A DNA stretch of 64,000 nt from DASWJZ01 sp963814905 (GCA_963814905.1 CAWFEM010000015.1:186001-250000); one strand, 5' to 3'; counted from the stretch's first letter, positions 1-9,056 are shown. A program made the numbers and translations. The notes: generated by a model from the letters alone, not told the origin.

Positions 1-654
1 CAACGCCGACAACAGGCCGTTACGTGCGGCGTTTCCGACCCCGAGGCTCTTCGCCATGAAGCCGAGAGTCTCCACAAGGCCCGACGATTGGGCCGACGCA
101 TTGCCGAGCGCCGCAATCATCTGATGCGGATCGAGCTTGAGCGCCTTCCCTGCCGCGAGCGCGGCGCCGAAGATCCCGCAGGTCGCCGTGATGTGCCAGC
201 CGCGCCGATAGTGCCCCGGCGAAATTGCGTTGCCGATCCGACATTCGGCTTCCATTCCCAAAGCCAACGCGTGGAGAACGTCGCGACCCGTGAGCGGCTG
301 CCGCTCGCTAAGCGCGAGCAGAACGGGCGCGACCGGAGCCGTGGGATGAATGACCGTCCGTATGTGCGTGTCGTCGAAATCCTGCACGTTCGCGCTGACC
401 GCATTCAGGAAGGACGCAGTCATCGCATCGGAACGCTCGGCGCGGCCGATGATCGTTGCGGCTCCCTTGCCGGCGAAGCCCGACAGAACGCCGAGCGCGA
501 TATCCACCGCCTGATCCCGGCATCCGGCAAAGGCGACCGCAAAGAAATTGAGGAGCGACCGCTTGGCCTGGTGGCGCACCTCCACCGGCAGATCACGCCA
601 GTCCGACTCGACGACGAATGTTGCTAGCGTCCTCGACACGTCCTCGCCGTCCAT
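1..654 (-). CDS. MmgE/PrpD family protein, N-terminal part (C-terminus outside window)
   Basis: This gene encodes the first 218 residues of a MmgE/PrpD-family protein; the rest lies beyond base 1. The family contains 2-methylcitrate dehydratase, cis-aconitate decarboxylase and iminodisuccinate epimerase, all acting on small carboxylic acids in the cytoplasm. Readable family features are an N-terminal helix with 'RHQAKRSLLNFFAVA', then 'DFDDTHI' and 'IHPTAPVAPVLLA', then 'GWHITATCGIFGAA'. The ATG at 654 is preceded by GGTGGAG. It starts 31 bp after the GntR-family regulator stop on the same strand, so the two are probably co-transcribed. The exact substrate cannot be told. Confidence 0.85.
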   Translation of the reverse strand, partial: MDGEDVSRTLATFVVESDWRDLPVEVRHQAKRSLLNFFAVAFAGCRDQAVDIALGVLSGFAGKGAATIIGRAERSDAMTASFLNAVSANVQDFDDTHIRTVIHPTAPVAPVLLALSERQPLTGRDVLHALALGMEAECRIGNAISPGHYRRGWHITATCGIFGAALAAGKALKLDPHQMIAALGNASAQSSGLVETLGFMAKSLGVGNAARNGLLSAL

Positions 655-685
655 CCAAAACTCCACCGGTCCTACTAAGATCGCC

Positions 686-1402
686 TCAGGTGGGCGGCAG
701 CACGCGCCGCAGGCGTTTGCCTGCCTCGATCAGATGCGAGCGCATCGTCTCGGCCGCCGCGTCCGGATCCTGAGCGGTAATAGCGGCCGCGATCTTGAGG
801 TGCTCGTCGATCGTGAGGCTCTTCGTTTCCGGAATGTAGTACGTCTTCGGGTACCAGATGCGGACCATCGCCTGAATCGTTGAACCGATGCTGTCGAAGA
901 TCGGGTTCTCGGCCGCCTGCGATATCGCGTTGTGGAACTTCATGTCGATCGCCATGAAGAGGTCCGCGCTGCCTTCATGCGCCTTCATCTCTTCGATAGC
1001 GGCGGCGAGCCGATCGAGTGTCGGCTCGGTTCGCCGCTCCGCCGCGCGGCGAGCGCACTCGACTTCGACAAGGGCGCGCACGTCGATCAGGTCGTCGAGG
1101 TTTCGCTCGCTCAGCATCAGCCCCCAGCGAAACGCGCCTGACAACAGCTCGGAATTGGGCGCGCGGATGAACGACCCCTCGCCGGCGCGCGCATCAAGAA
1201 CACCAAGCACGGCCAAGCTCTTGATCGCCTCCCGCACGGTCGACCGCCCGACGTGAAACTGGATGGCGAGCTCCTTTTCGCTCGGGATCATGTCGCCGGG
1301 CTTCCATACGCGCCGCATGATCAGGTCTGTTATCGCCTTGACGATCTCCTGCGGAAGCGTGGCGCGGCTGACCGGGCGTATTGGAGAGCTGGTGTCTGTC
1401 AT
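686..1402 (-). CDS. GntR/FadR-family transcriptional regulator
   Basis: A 238-residue FadR-subfamily GntR regulator. The N-terminal winged helix-turn-helix (about residues 15-80) includes 'IPSEKELAIQFHVGRSTVR' and 'GVLDARAGEGSFI'. The C-terminal all-helical FCD ligand domain (about 95-230) carries the family's metal/ligand residues in 'DMKFHNAI', 'DEHLKIA' and 'RSHLIEAG'. FCD regulators sense organic acids and usually repress a neighbouring catabolic operon. It lies just upstream of the MmgE/PrpD gene on the same strand and faces away from the ABC operon at 2234, with 0.8 kb between them. It may therefore control either unit, although the ACCGGT-centred sites in that gap look more LacI-like than GntR-like. 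Confidence 0.88.
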   Translation of the reverse strand: MTDTSSPIRPVSRATLPQEIVKAITDLIMRRVWKPGDMIPSEKELAIQFHVGRSTVREAIKSLAVLGVLDARAGEGSFIRAPNSELLSGAFRWGLMLSERNLDDLIDVRALVEVECARRAAERRTEPTLDRLAAAIEEMKAHEGSADLFMAIDMKFHNAISQAAENPIFDSIGSTIQAMVRIWYPKTYYIPETKSLTIDEHLKIAAAITAQDPDAAAETMRSHLIEAGKRLRRVLPPT

Positions 1403-1670
1403 CGGGACCGCATGCCTCGTTACTGTCTCATCAAGATCATGACCGCAAATGGCCGCGATGCAGACGCGTCACCGCAGCAGACCTCCGCGATCCCTCCAGG
1501 CTGGAGATCCACTCGCATCGTGCTGCGCCGCTGAGCGCGTGTCGCAGCCAACATGGCAACGTGATCGCTCAGGGCGCCCCCTTATTCAGCCACAATCCCG
1601 TCAGCGGCAATGACCGACTGCCAACCTTCCGGAACGCGATTCTCCCCTGCCAAGCTGCCACCTGAGTCAC

Positions 1671-1703
1671 TTGACAGAAGTTACCGTTCACTGTTCCTAA
1701 TAT
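1671..1703 (+). promoter_or_regulatory. Candidate promoter with embedded operator GTTACCGTTCAC
   Basis: TTGACA (1671-1676) and TAATAT (1698-1703) flank the 12-mer GTTACCGTTCAC (1680-1691). The same 12-mer occurs, reverse-complemented, at 10838-10849, where it is again followed by TAATAT. The 21-base gap between the hexamers is longer than the usual 17, so the exact promoter elements are uncertain. The operator position would suit repression of the downstream ABC operon. Confidence 0.4.
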
Positions 1704-1925
1704 CAGACATTCAGTCAATTGGGAGCGGACTGGGGGGCGATGACTGAGCAGGTTCTTGTTGCCCGCGGGCTCAGCCAAGATTGCGCCCCCCGCAGAGGCT
1801 CCACGGCCTCTCTGGCCCGCCGCCGCCTGCGCATTACCGCAGGCGGATCGGCTCGAGACACGGCGAAGAAGTTCCCCGTCCGAACGATCTGGCAGGATGA
1901 AAATCACCTATTGCCAGCCTGTATT

Positions 1926-1937
1926 GTTACCGGTATC
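1926..1937. promoter_or_regulatory. Operator-like palindrome GTTACCGGTATC
   Basis: A near-perfect inverted repeat centred on ACCGGT, upstream of the ABC operon. The identical 12-mer is at 9045-9056, in front of the 3-hydroxyacyl-CoA-dehydrogenase-like gene. A central CpG in an ACCGGT core is typical of LacI-family operators. Confidence 0.5.
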
Positions 1938-2233
1938 TTTTCGCGGACTCGGCACTCTTTGTGCCGCAAGAAGCTTCCGATCAACGGGCACTTTGCGGTG
2001 AAGGGAGGAAGTGCAGACGCGATGTGCGGTTCGTGGGCCGAGGGCATGGCCTGCCTCGGTGCTGCCGGTGACAGGACGCGCTCCGCAAGGACTGGTCGGC
2101 GCCGTTTCGGGCACCAGGGTTCACACCACGCCGCGCCGACGCAACGAGTTCCGCTGACGGACTGCTCATCAGACAGACGATCAACAAGTCTGCGGTCCTT
2201 TCGCTCGCCGACAACTTAGGAGGAATGAGTCCC

Positions 2234-3559
2234 ATGCGCCGCATAGATCTTTCGAACAAGAAGGTGATCGACAGCCATCTCGATAGGCTTGATACGAGGG
2301 GTGTCTCTCGACGCGACTTTGTGAAGCTCGTCAGCGCCGGCTTCGCCGCGGGCGTGGCGGCGGAGGCTGTCGGCATTCCGGCCAGCGCCTACGCGGCCGA
2401 GAATGGCAAGATCGCCTACATGTACTTCTCGGCAACGCTGGAATACTGCCGGACGGTCAGCAAATCGGTTCAGGACACCGCGGCAGCCCAGGGCGCCCGC
2501 ACCGTGTCGCTCGACGCCGAGTTCAACAGCAACAAGGAGTTCGACCAGTTCCAGCAGTTGCGCGTGGCGGGCGATCTCGGGGGAGTCATCCTCAATCCGC
2601 CTGACGCGAGCAATCTGAAGCGCATCGCGGAGATCTGCCAGCAGGAAAAGATCTGGCTTGGAAACGTGTGGGCGACGCAGCCGTGGTTCACGCCCTTCGA
2701 TGTGGGTGAATACTTCACCTACTATTCGTGCCCCGACGACTTCAACGCCGTCAAAGAGATCATGACGAAGATGCTGACGGAGCTGCGGAACCGCGGCAAG
2801 AAGGGCAAGATCATCGCTCTCGACGGTATCCCGGGCTTCGTCATCGACGTCGTCCGCATCCAGGGCAGAGAAGCGGCGATCAAGGACTTCCCCGAGTTCT
2901 ATTTCGCCGATGCGCTGCCCGGCAATTTCAATATGGAAGACGGCCACAAGGCCGCGCAGGATTTGATGACGCGCCACCCCGACACGGTCGGCATCTACGC
3001 CGGCAACGACGAGGAGGCACAAGGCGCAATCGCCGTCTTGAGAGCGCTCGGTCTGCAGCCGGGCGAAGACGTGATCATCGCCTCCGCCGGTGACGGCAAT
3101 CCGGAAGCCGCAGAATCGATCAAGAAGGGCCTTCTCCTGTGCACCGCGGCGAACGTCCCGCAGTTCATGGGCGCGATGATGGCGACCCGCATCTATGACG
3201 TGATGAACGGCTGGCGGCCAAGTGCGCCGGAGCGCATGATGCTCTGGGGCTCGCGAATGATGACAGTGGACAACGTCGACCAGTACCTCGAGCGCTATGT
3301 CAACAATGGCGATGTGGCGCCGTTCGACTACAAGAAGATGTCGAAGGTGCATCATCCGGACGACTGGGATCCGCAGGATCTCCTGACGCCGCTCGATATC
3401 GACGCCGAATGGGGCCGTATCGAGAAGCCCGCGGACTTCAAGTATCCGCAGGAATATCTCGACGCCAAAGAGAGCGGCGAGATGGATAAGGTCGCCGCGG
3501 AATACAAGGATCACTACAAGATCGACATGTTCGGTCCCTCCCCGAACAAGAAGGCGTGA
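2234..3559 (+). CDS. Sugar ABC transporter, Tat-exported substrate-binding protein
   Basis: A periplasmic binding protein of the ribose/galactose (RbsB, type-I fold) class, 441 residues. The N-terminus has a twin-arginine motif 'SRRDFVKLV' followed by an alanine-rich hydrophobic stretch ending near 'ASAYAA', so export is probably folded via Tat. The mature part begins 'ENGKIAYMYFS' and includes 'GNDEEAQGAIAVLRALG', typical of the second lobe. The ATG at 2234 is preferred over the one at 2225 because AGGAGG (2218-2223) sits 10 bases before it and only 1 base before the other. It is the first gene of an operon with the ATPase and permease downstream. At about 440 residues it is longer than RbsB (about 300). 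The ligand is unknown. Confidence 0.88.
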   Translation: MRRIDLSNKKVIDSHLDRLDTRGVSRRDFVKLVSAGFAAGVAAEAVGIPASAYAAENGKIAYMYFSATLEYCRTVSKSVQDTAAAQGARTVSLDAEFNSNKEFDQFQQLRVAGDLGGVILNPPDASNLKRIAEICQQEKIWLGNVWATQPWFTPFDVGEYFTYYSCPDDFNAVKEIMTKMLTELRNRGKKGKIIALDGIPGFVIDVVRIQGREAAIKDFPEFYFADALPGNFNMEDGHKAAQDLMTRHPDTVGIYAGNDEEAQGAIAVLRALGLQPGEDVIIASAGDGNPEAAESIKKGLLLCTAANVPQFMGAMMATRIYDVMNGWRPSAPERMMLWGSRMMTVDNVDQYLERYVNNGDVAPFDYKKMSKVHHPDDWDPQDLLTPLDIDAEWGRIEKPADFKYPQEYLDAKESGEMDKVAAEYKDHYKIDMFGPSPNKKA

Positions 3560-3566
3560 GGCAAGA

Positions 3567-5123
3567 TTGAGCCCGGAACTCGTCGATCAGCCGCGCGAAC
3601 TTCTGCGTGTCGAAGGCCTGTCGAAGAGTTTCGGGCCGATACCCATCCTGCACGACGTGAGCTTCAGTGTGCCGGCCAGGTCCATCGTTGGACTGGTCGG
3701 CGAGAACGGGGCCGGAAAGACCACCCTGTTCAACATCGTCACCGGCTTGGTGCGACCGGACTCCGGCACCATGTTTTACCGTGGAAAGCCCTTCAGCCCG
3801 CGCACCTACGGGCAAGCTTTCGCGATGGGCATCAGCCGTGTCTTCCAAGAGCAGGCGCTGGTGCTGAACGTTCCGGTCTATGAGAATCTGGTGCTCTCCC
3901 AAGAGCACCAGTTCACGCATTTCGGCCAGCTCGTCGACCGCGGCGAGATGATCCGCGTCGCCGAGAAGATCGTCAGCGACGCCGGACTCGACGTCGACGT
4001 GCGGCGCAACGCCGGCGCCTATGATTTTTCCAGACGCCAGGCGATCGAGATTGCGCGGGCCTGCATGGCGCCCCGCCATCTCATGGGGATCGAAGACCCG
4101 CTCGTGCTGCTCGACGAGCCGACCTCCGCGCTCGATCGCCAGGACGAGAACACGTTCTTCGATCTGCTGGCGCGCATGAAAGAGCATGCCTCCTTCGTCT
4201 TCGTCTCGCATCGCCTGACTGAGGTGCGCGAGATCAGCGACACGATCTACGTCATGAAGGACGGCCGTCTCAGCGACGCTCTTGCGCCGGCAGAGGCGGA
4301 CGAGAAGACGCTGCATGGCCTGATGGTCGGCCGCGAGCGGGCAGCCGACTACTATCACGTCGCGCGACAGCGCGATGTTGCCGACAAGCCGGTGATCTGC
4401 CGTGTTTCCGCGCTCTCAGGACCCGGATTCAGAAACGTCTCCTTCGAGCTTCGCGCCGGTGAGATTCTCGGCATCGGCGGATTGCTCGACTCCGGCAAGA
4501 GCGCACTCGGCAAGGCGGTGTCCGGCGTTCACCAGCCTCATGCAGGCTCGATCACCCTCAACGATCAGCCGCCGCAGCGTCCGCACATCCGTCAGCTGGT
4601 GCGCGAGGGGCTCGGCTATGTACCCGCCGAGCGGCTCGTCGAAGGCATCGTCCCCTCGCTCAGTGTCGCCATCAACCTTTCGCTTCCAAGCGCCGATCGG
4701 TTCTCACGTTTCGGCGTCTGGATGCGCCAGAAGGAGCGAAATGCCGCCCTCGATGCAATCAAGCAGTTCAGCATTCGCTCCGGGACGCCCTCCGCCCCAC
4801 TCCGGAACCTGTCCGGGGGAAACCAGCAGAAAGTTGTGCTTGCCCGCTGGCTGCAGCGCGATTTGAAGGTTCTGGTGCTCGATAATCCGACACGCGGCGT
4901 CGACGCCGGCGCGAAGGAGGAGATCTACCAGCAAATCCGCACCCTGACCGAACAGGGCGTGGGGATCGTCCTCATCACCGACGAACTGACCGAGCTGATC
5001 GGCCTCACCAACCGTATCCTGGTCATGCAACGCGGGCAGATCGTAGCCGAGCTTCCTTCGCTGCCCCGAGAAAAGCCTTCGGAGCACGACCTCATTGCTC
5101 ATATGCTCCCGTCCGCAGCATGA
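3567..5123 (+). CDS. Sugar ABC transporter ATP-binding protein (two fused NBDs, RbsA/XylG type)
   Basis: This 518-residue cytoplasmic ATPase drives the importer and has two nucleotide-binding domains. NBD1 has Walker A 'GENGAGKTT', Walker B 'VLLDEPTSALD' and switch 'SHRLTEV', but its signature is degenerate ('YDFSRRQAIEIARA' instead of LSGGQ). NBD2 has Walker A 'GLLDSGKSA' and a clean signature 'LSGGNQQKVVLARW', but Walker B reads 'LVLDNPTRGVDAGAK', with Asn in place of the catalytic Glu. One composite site therefore looks canonical and the other degenerate. Translation starts at TTG 3567, with GAGG overlapping the stop of the binding-protein gene, and ends in an ATGA overlap with the permease. 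Confidence 0.92.
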   Translation: MSPELVDQPRELLRVEGLSKSFGPIPILHDVSFSVPARSIVGLVGENGAGKTTLFNIVTGLVRPDSGTMFYRGKPFSPRTYGQAFAMGISRVFQEQALVLNVPVYENLVLSQEHQFTHFGQLVDRGEMIRVAEKIVSDAGLDVDVRRNAGAYDFSRRQAIEIARACMAPRHLMGIEDPLVLLDEPTSALDRQDENTFFDLLARMKEHASFVFVSHRLTEVREISDTIYVMKDGRLSDALAPAEADEKTLHGLMVGRERAADYYHVARQRDVADKPVICRVSALSGPGFRNVSFELRAGEILGIGGLLDSGKSALGKAVSGVHQPHAGSITLNDQPPQRPHIRQLVREGLGYVPAERLVEGIVPSLSVAINLSLPSADRFSRFGVWMRQKERNAALDAIKQFSIRSGTPSAPLRNLSGGNQQKVVLARWLQRDLKVLVLDNPTRGVDAGAKEEIYQQIRTLTEQGVGIVLITDELTELIGLTNRILVMQRGQIVAELPSLPREKPSEHDLIAHMLPSAA

Positions 5124-6148
5124 ACGAAGCGGCCACAAGCATGACCTTTCGAAACGCATCACCGATTCCGCGCATCTACGATCTGGCCAGGCGTCTTCCC
5201 GGCATGGCGGATCGCGGCACCTGGCTGCCAGCCGCGGTGTTCCTCGCCCTCGTGGTGTTCTTTTCATTCGCGTCGCCCGCCTTCTTCACCTGGCGGAACT
5301 TCTCCGCGACGACGGGCGAAGCGGCGACGCTTCTCATTGCCTCGCTCGGCGCGAGCTTCGTCATCCTCATGGGAAGTATCGACCTGTCGGTCGGGGCGAT
5401 CGTGCTGCTCGTCGCCACGGTGACGGTTGCGGGTTTGAAACTCTTCCCCACCGCCAACCTTGGACCCCTCGTGCTTCCGTTCGGGGCCCTGCTCGGCGGT
5501 CTTCTCGGCGCCTTCAACGGAAGCATCAGCGTGTTCGGAAAGATCCCGAGCTTCGTGGTGACGCTTGGCTCATTGTCCGTGTTCCAGGGCGTATCGCTCA
5601 GCATTCTCGCCGGCGCCACGATCATGTTCGATCTGCCGATCTTCGACCTGTTGTCGCTGCGTCAATCAATTCCGCATTTTCCGAACATCGCGCTTTGCGC
5701 GCTGGTCCTCTGGCTCATCTTCATCTTCGTTGGAGTGCGCACGCGGTTCGGACGATTCGCCCTCCTCATCGGGGGCGGCGAACTCGTGGCCCGCACGGCA
5801 GGAATTCCTGTCGACCGCTACAAGATCTATGCGTTCACGGTCTCCGGCATGACCGCCGGGCTTGCCGGGGTGTTCGCGATGTCACGGCTCGGCGCCGTCG
5901 GCCCGAGCCTCGGCGGAGATCTCCTCCTGAACACGATCGCAGCCATCGTGGTCGGGGGAACGTCGCTCGCCGGTGGCATCGGCGGCGTTCAGCGCACGCT
6001 GATCGGCGTTGCGATCATCACAGTTCTGAACAACGGACTGAACCTGATGGGGATGGGCCCCTATTGGCAGCTCGTCATCAAGGGCCTGGTCGTGATCGGC
6101 GCCGTTCTCATCAGCCAGGACCGGAGCCGCGGGCTCATCACGAAATAG
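5120..6148 (+). CDS. Sugar ABC transporter permease (RbsC type)
   Basis: An inner-membrane permease of 342 residues in the BPD_transp_2/RbsC family, with about nine hydrophobic segments. Family landmarks are 'FVILMGSIDLSVGAIV' near residue 80, 'KIPSFVVTLGSL' and 'AIVVGGTSLAGGIGGV' towards the end. The ATG overlaps the ATPase stop (ATGA), so the two are translationally coupled. With a single permease gene in the operon, the channel is presumably a homodimer. Confidence 0.93.
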   Translation: MNEAATSMTFRNASPIPRIYDLARRLPGMADRGTWLPAAVFLALVVFFSFASPAFFTWRNFSATTGEAATLLIASLGASFVILMGSIDLSVGAIVLLVATVTVAGLKLFPTANLGPLVLPFGALLGGLLGAFNGSISVFGKIPSFVVTLGSLSVFQGVSLSILAGATIMFDLPIFDLLSLRQSIPHFPNIALCALVLWLIFIFVGVRTRFGRFALLIGGGELVARTAGIPVDRYKIYAFTVSGMTAGLAGVFAMSRLGAVGPSLGGDLLLNTIAAIVVGGTSLAGGIGGVQRTLIGVAIITVLNNGLNLMGMGPYWQLVIKGLVVIGAVLISQDRSRGLITK

Positions 6149-6212
6149 GCCGTCGCGATCCCACGGCGTCGCGCGGCGTGAATAAATGTGGATACGAAGG
6201 GAGAGGAACGGA

Positions 6213-7034
6213 ATGGTGACCAAGCAGGATTTTGCCGGTGCGGTGACGTACGACTTCAAGGGTAAATCCGTCGTCATCTACGGGGGGACGACCGGCATCG
6301 GACGATCGACCGCGAAGGACTTTGCGAAGGCCGGTGCCAACGTCTACGTCTCGGGCCTTGGCGAGGCGGATGGAAAGTCGCTGGTTGAGGAGATCAAGGC
6401 GGCCGGAAACGCGAACGTCGAGTTCGTCGAAGCCGACGTGACCCGCGAGAAGGACATCCAAAGCGTCTTGGAGCGTGCAATCAAAAAGTTCGGGCGCATC
6501 CACTGCGCCTTCAACAATGCCGGCATCTCTGGCCCGAACAAGCCGATGCACGAGATGACGGACGACGAGTACCAAATGCTCCTCGACGTCAACCTGAAGG
6601 GCGTGTTTCTCGGCATGAAGCACGAGATCCCGCACATGCTCGAGCATGGCGGTGGCGCCATCGTGAACACCGCCTCGCTGTTCAGCGACCTCGCCTTCCC
6701 GGGAACCGCGGTCTATTGCGCCACCAAGTTCGGCGTCGCCGGCTTGACCCGCTCGGCGGCCTTTGAGGTGGCGCGCAAGGGCATCCGCATCAATGCGCTC
6801 GCGCCCGGGCCGGTCATGACCAACCTGTTGAACGCCATGTTCGGCGGCCCCGAGGAAGCGAAGCGGATCATCACGCGCTTCGTACCGGCCAAGCGTCTTT
6901 GCGAGCCGGACGAGCAGGCGAAGGTGGTGCTTTTCCTCTGCTCCGACGCAGCGTCCTTCATGTATGGGCATTTGGTCAGAGTGGATGGCGGCGGCTTCGA
7001 AGCAAGCGCCATCGACATGGAGATGCCGTCGTAA
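6213..7034 (+). CDS. SDR-family NAD(P)-dependent oxidoreductase
   Basis: A classical short-chain dehydrogenase of 273 residues. It has the cofactor loop 'GGTTGIGRSTAKDFA', the acidic residue region ending 'VEADVTREKD', 'NNAGISG', the catalytic Ser in 'NTASLFSD', the Tyr/Lys pair in 'YCATKFG', and 'DGGGFEA' at the end. The ATG at 6213 follows AGGGAGAGG at a 6-base distance; an upstream ATG at 6186 has no such site. It is the last gene of the ABC operon, so it probably oxidises the imported sugar or polyol, or a product of it. Substrate unknown. Confidence 0.9.
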   Translation: MVTKQDFAGAVTYDFKGKSVVIYGGTTGIGRSTAKDFAKAGANVYVSGLGEADGKSLVEEIKAAGNANVEFVEADVTREKDIQSVLERAIKKFGRIHCAFNNAGISGPNKPMHEMTDDEYQMLLDVNLKGVFLGMKHEIPHMLEHGGGAIVNTASLFSDLAFPGTAVYCATKFGVAGLTRSAAFEVARKGIRINALAPGPVMTNLLNAMFGGPEEAKRIITRFVPAKRLCEPDEQAKVVLFLCSDAASFMYGHLVRVDGGGFEASAIDMEMPS

Positions 7035-7057
7035 CCGATCGGCGTTGAACGTCTTCA

Positions 7058-7085
7058 GCCGGCCGGCGGGAAGCCGCCGACCGGC
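7058..7085. terminator. Hairpin between convergent genes
   Basis: A 12-bp stem (7058-7069 with 7074-7085, one C-A mismatch) closes on the tetraloop GAAG. It lies in the 56-bp gap between the convergent SDR and SMP-30 genes. There is no T-run, so it may be a bidirectional stop/processing hairpin rather than a classic intrinsic terminator. Confidence 0.5.
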
Positions 7086-7090
7086 GGCCC

Positions 7091-8008
7091 TCAGGATTGG
7101 TGCGAGAACATCGTGCGGCCCGCGACCGGCATCGTGGCGCGGAGGATTGTCCCGCTTTCCGATTCCGTGATGAACAGCGTCCGTCGGTCGGGCCCGCCGT
7201 AAGCGACGTTGGTGGTGAGCCGGCCACGGCAGGAGCGCACCCGATAAAGCGGCTCGCCATGCGGATCGAACAGCCAGACCGATCCGAGGCCGAAATGGGC
7301 GACCGCCAGATTTCCGGCTTCGTCGAGCGCCATACCGTCTGGCCCCCCCGGGCCGCCCGACAGCTGCACAAAGATCCCGACCTTCGTCGTGCTCCCTGAC
7401 TGCGGACTCGGCAGGCGCCAGACCGCATTGGCGCGGGTGGCGGCGACATAGAGCGCCGTCTCGTCCCGGTTCATCACCAATCCGTTCGGGCTCGGCACCG
7501 TATCGACGAGCATGTCGAGCTGGCCGTCGCTCGTCATCCGGTAGACGCGTCCCGTCGGATCGTGGAGGCCGGTCTCGCCCTGATCGGTGAAATAGAGATC
7601 ACCGTTCACCGCAAAGAAGAGATCGTTCACACCCTTGAACCGCTCCGATCGGCGTCGCTCAAGGAGTGGCGTAACCGCGCCGCTGGCCGGATCGAGCAGC
7701 ATCAAGCCGTTCTTGTAATCGGCGATGAAGATGCGGCCGTCCTTGTGGATCTTCAGACCGTTAGGCTCGCCGTCATATTCGGTGACCACGCCGAACGTTC
7801 CGTCGGGCGCGACACGAAAGACGCGACCAAAGGGAACGTCGACGACATAGAGATTTCCCGCACGGTCGAATGACGGCCCCTCCAGAAAGGAATGCGTGGC
7901 GACGCCTCGCCGGTTGACTTCGGTCCAGGCGGTGGAGTCGGAACGGCGGAAGCGCTCCGGAACCTCCGCAAAGATTTCTGTCTCGATATTTTCCGGTGGC
8001 GCGAACAT
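7091..8008 (-). CDS. SMP-30/gluconolactonase/LRE family protein
   Basis: A 305-residue six-bladed beta-propeller of the SMP-30 family, which hydrolyses sugar-acid lactones using one divalent metal. Metal-ligand regions are 'HSFLEGPSFDRAGNLYVVD' (Glu), 'KGVNDLFFAVNGDLYFTD' (Asn) and 'SPNGLVMNRDETALYV' (Asn). A final conserved block is 'GGPDRRTLFITESES'. It lies 56 bp downstream of the 3-hydroxyacyl-CoA-dehydrogenase-like gene on the same strand. Together with the nearby SDRs it fits a dehydrogenase-then-lactonase route for an aldose or cyclic hemiacetal. The start has no clear ribosome-binding site. Confidence 0.88.
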   Translation of the reverse strand: MFAPPENIETEIFAEVPERFRRSDSTAWTEVNRRGVATHSFLEGPSFDRAGNLYVVDVPFGRVFRVAPDGTFGVVTEYDGEPNGLKIHKDGRIFIADYKNGLMLLDPASGAVTPLLERRRSERFKGVNDLFFAVNGDLYFTDQGETGLHDPTGRVYRMTSDGQLDMLVDTVPSPNGLVMNRDETALYVAATRANAVWRLPSPQSGSTTKVGIFVQLSGGPGGPDGMALDEAGNLAVAHFGLGSVWLFDPHGEPLYRVRSCRGRLTTNVAYGGPDRRTLFITESESGTILRATMPVAGRTMFSHQS

Positions 8009-8064
8009 CTGAGCACTGTGCCGTGTGGCTTGGAAGAATGAAATAGGCGCTCGCGGCCAAGGCC

Positions 8065-9015
8065 TCAGGCGCCGATCTTCTCGTCCGCCTCGCCGAGGTG
8101 GCGCATCAGCGCCATCAGCCGGCGATCGCGCCAGAGCTGACGCTCGGCACGGGAGGCCGGCGGCGTGCGCTGGTCGAGCTCCTTCGCAACGTCTTCGAGC
8201 AGCGCGCCCTCCCAGCGAAGCGGCGTCGTCTGCGTCTCGGCAATGCGATACATGGCGTCGCCGTAGCGAGCCGCATAGTCGGCGACGCCGCCCGGCGCAT
8301 TGAGGTTGATCGTCTCAAACGGCCCCATGAAGGCCCAGCGCAGGCCGATGCCTTTCGAGATGCCGGCGTCGACATCGGACACCGAGGCAATCCCCTCAGC
8401 CACCATGCGGAACGCTTCCTGGAGCACGGCGGCCTGCAGCCGGTTCATGATGAAGCCTTCCACCTCGCGGCCCATCACCAGCGGCACCTGTCCGATCGCC
8501 TGCATCAAGTCGCGCGTGCGCTCGACGGCCGAGGCATCGGTCCATGGCGCCGGCACGATCTCCACAGCCGGTATCAGGTAGGGCGGGTTGATGGGATGGG
8601 CGACGAGGCAACGCGCGCGTCCCGGCACATCGGCGGTGAACCGCGACGGGAGGATCGCCGTGCTGGAGCTCGCTATGACGGCGTCGGCGGGCGCGACAGC
8701 ATCGAGCTCAGCGAACAATTCCCGCTTCGTATCGACGTTCTCGGGCGCATTCTCCTGGACGTGCTCGACATCGGAAATTGCGTCTTTCATCGATTCCGCG
8801 CCGCGAATCCGCTTTCTGATGGAGCTCGCGGTTTCCTTCCCGAGCATTCCGTTCGCCTCGAGGTCGCAAAGCAGCGTTTCGACCGTCAGAAGCGCTTGCG
8901 GCACGGTCTCCGGGACGGGATCCCAAAGGGCGACCGCGCACCCCGCGCGCGCAAACGTTATGGCCCACGCGCGGCCAACCAGACCGGCACCCACGATCCC
9001 AATAGCCCGACTCAT
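8065..9015 (-). CDS. 3-hydroxyacyl-CoA dehydrogenase-like NAD-binding protein (lambda-crystallin type)
   Basis: A 316-residue two-domain dehydrogenase. The N-terminal Rossmann motif is 'GIVGAGLVGRAWAITFARAG' and the catalytic region includes 'ASSSTA' and 'AHPINPPYLIPAVEIV' (the His-containing HPxNP motif). The C-terminal helical domain contains 'GLRWAFMGPFETINLN'. The family includes L-gulonate 3-dehydrogenase/lambda-crystallin, carnitine dehydrogenase and true beta-oxidation enzymes. The Pro-Tyr-Leu after HPINP and the sugar-type context favour a hydroxy-acid substrate over an acyl-CoA. A GTTACCGGTATC site lies 30 bp upstream, so it probably has its own promoter, and the SMP-30 gene follows it. 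Confidence 0.85.
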   Translation of the reverse strand: MSRAIGIVGAGLVGRAWAITFARAGCAVALWDPVPETVPQALLTVETLLCDLEANGMLGKETASSIRKRIRGAESMKDAISDVEHVQENAPENVDTKRELFAELDAVAPADAVIASSSTAILPSRFTADVPGRARCLVAHPINPPYLIPAVEIVPAPWTDASAVERTRDLMQAIGQVPLVMGREVEGFIMNRLQAAVLQEAFRMVAEGIASVSDVDAGISKGIGLRWAFMGPFETINLNAPGGVADYAARYGDAMYRIAETQTTPLRWEGALLEDVAKELDQRTPPASRAERQLWRDRRLMALMRHLGEADEKIGA

Positions 9016-9044
9016 CGCGCCCCTCTTCGCTTGAAAGACGATAT

Positions 9045-9056
9045 GTTACCGGTATC
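9045..9056. promoter_or_regulatory. Operator-like palindrome GTTACCGGTATC
   Basis: Identical in 12 of 12 bases to the site at 1926-1937. It lies 30 bp before the start of the gene at 9015. The 10-mer TATCAGACAT running off it (9053-9062) also occurs at 1701-1710, next to the other operator in the ABC promoter region. This supports shared control of the two units. Confidence 0.55.

Larger units (their letters stand above)
1403..2233. other. Long non-coding promoter region between regulator and ABC operon
   Basis: These 830 bases hold no convincing gene; the open frames here have low-complexity, arginine-rich translations. The region contains two operator-like sites (1680-1691 and 1926-1937), a TTGACA at 1671-1676, a TAATAT at 1698-1703, and a 6-bp stem hairpin CGGCAC-TCTTT-GTGCCG at 1950-1966. 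A strong AGGAGG at 2218-2223 serves the binding-protein gene. The length suggests a long leader or an additional small RNA, but nothing specific was recognised. Confidence 0.5.

Noticed and set aside
1719..2219. 166-codon frame before the importer operon
   Set aside because: Low-complexity, Arg/Ser-rich translation, overlapping operator-like sites, no ribosome-binding site; taken as promoter region.
2216..3514. Long minus-strand open frame opposite the binding-protein gene
   Set aside because: Its codon positions mirror the clear plus-strand binding protein, and its translation (His/Arg/Asp-rich) matches no family.
5095..6219. Long plus-strand frame overlapping the permease
   Set aside because: Arginine/histidine-rich out-of-frame shadow of the permease gene.
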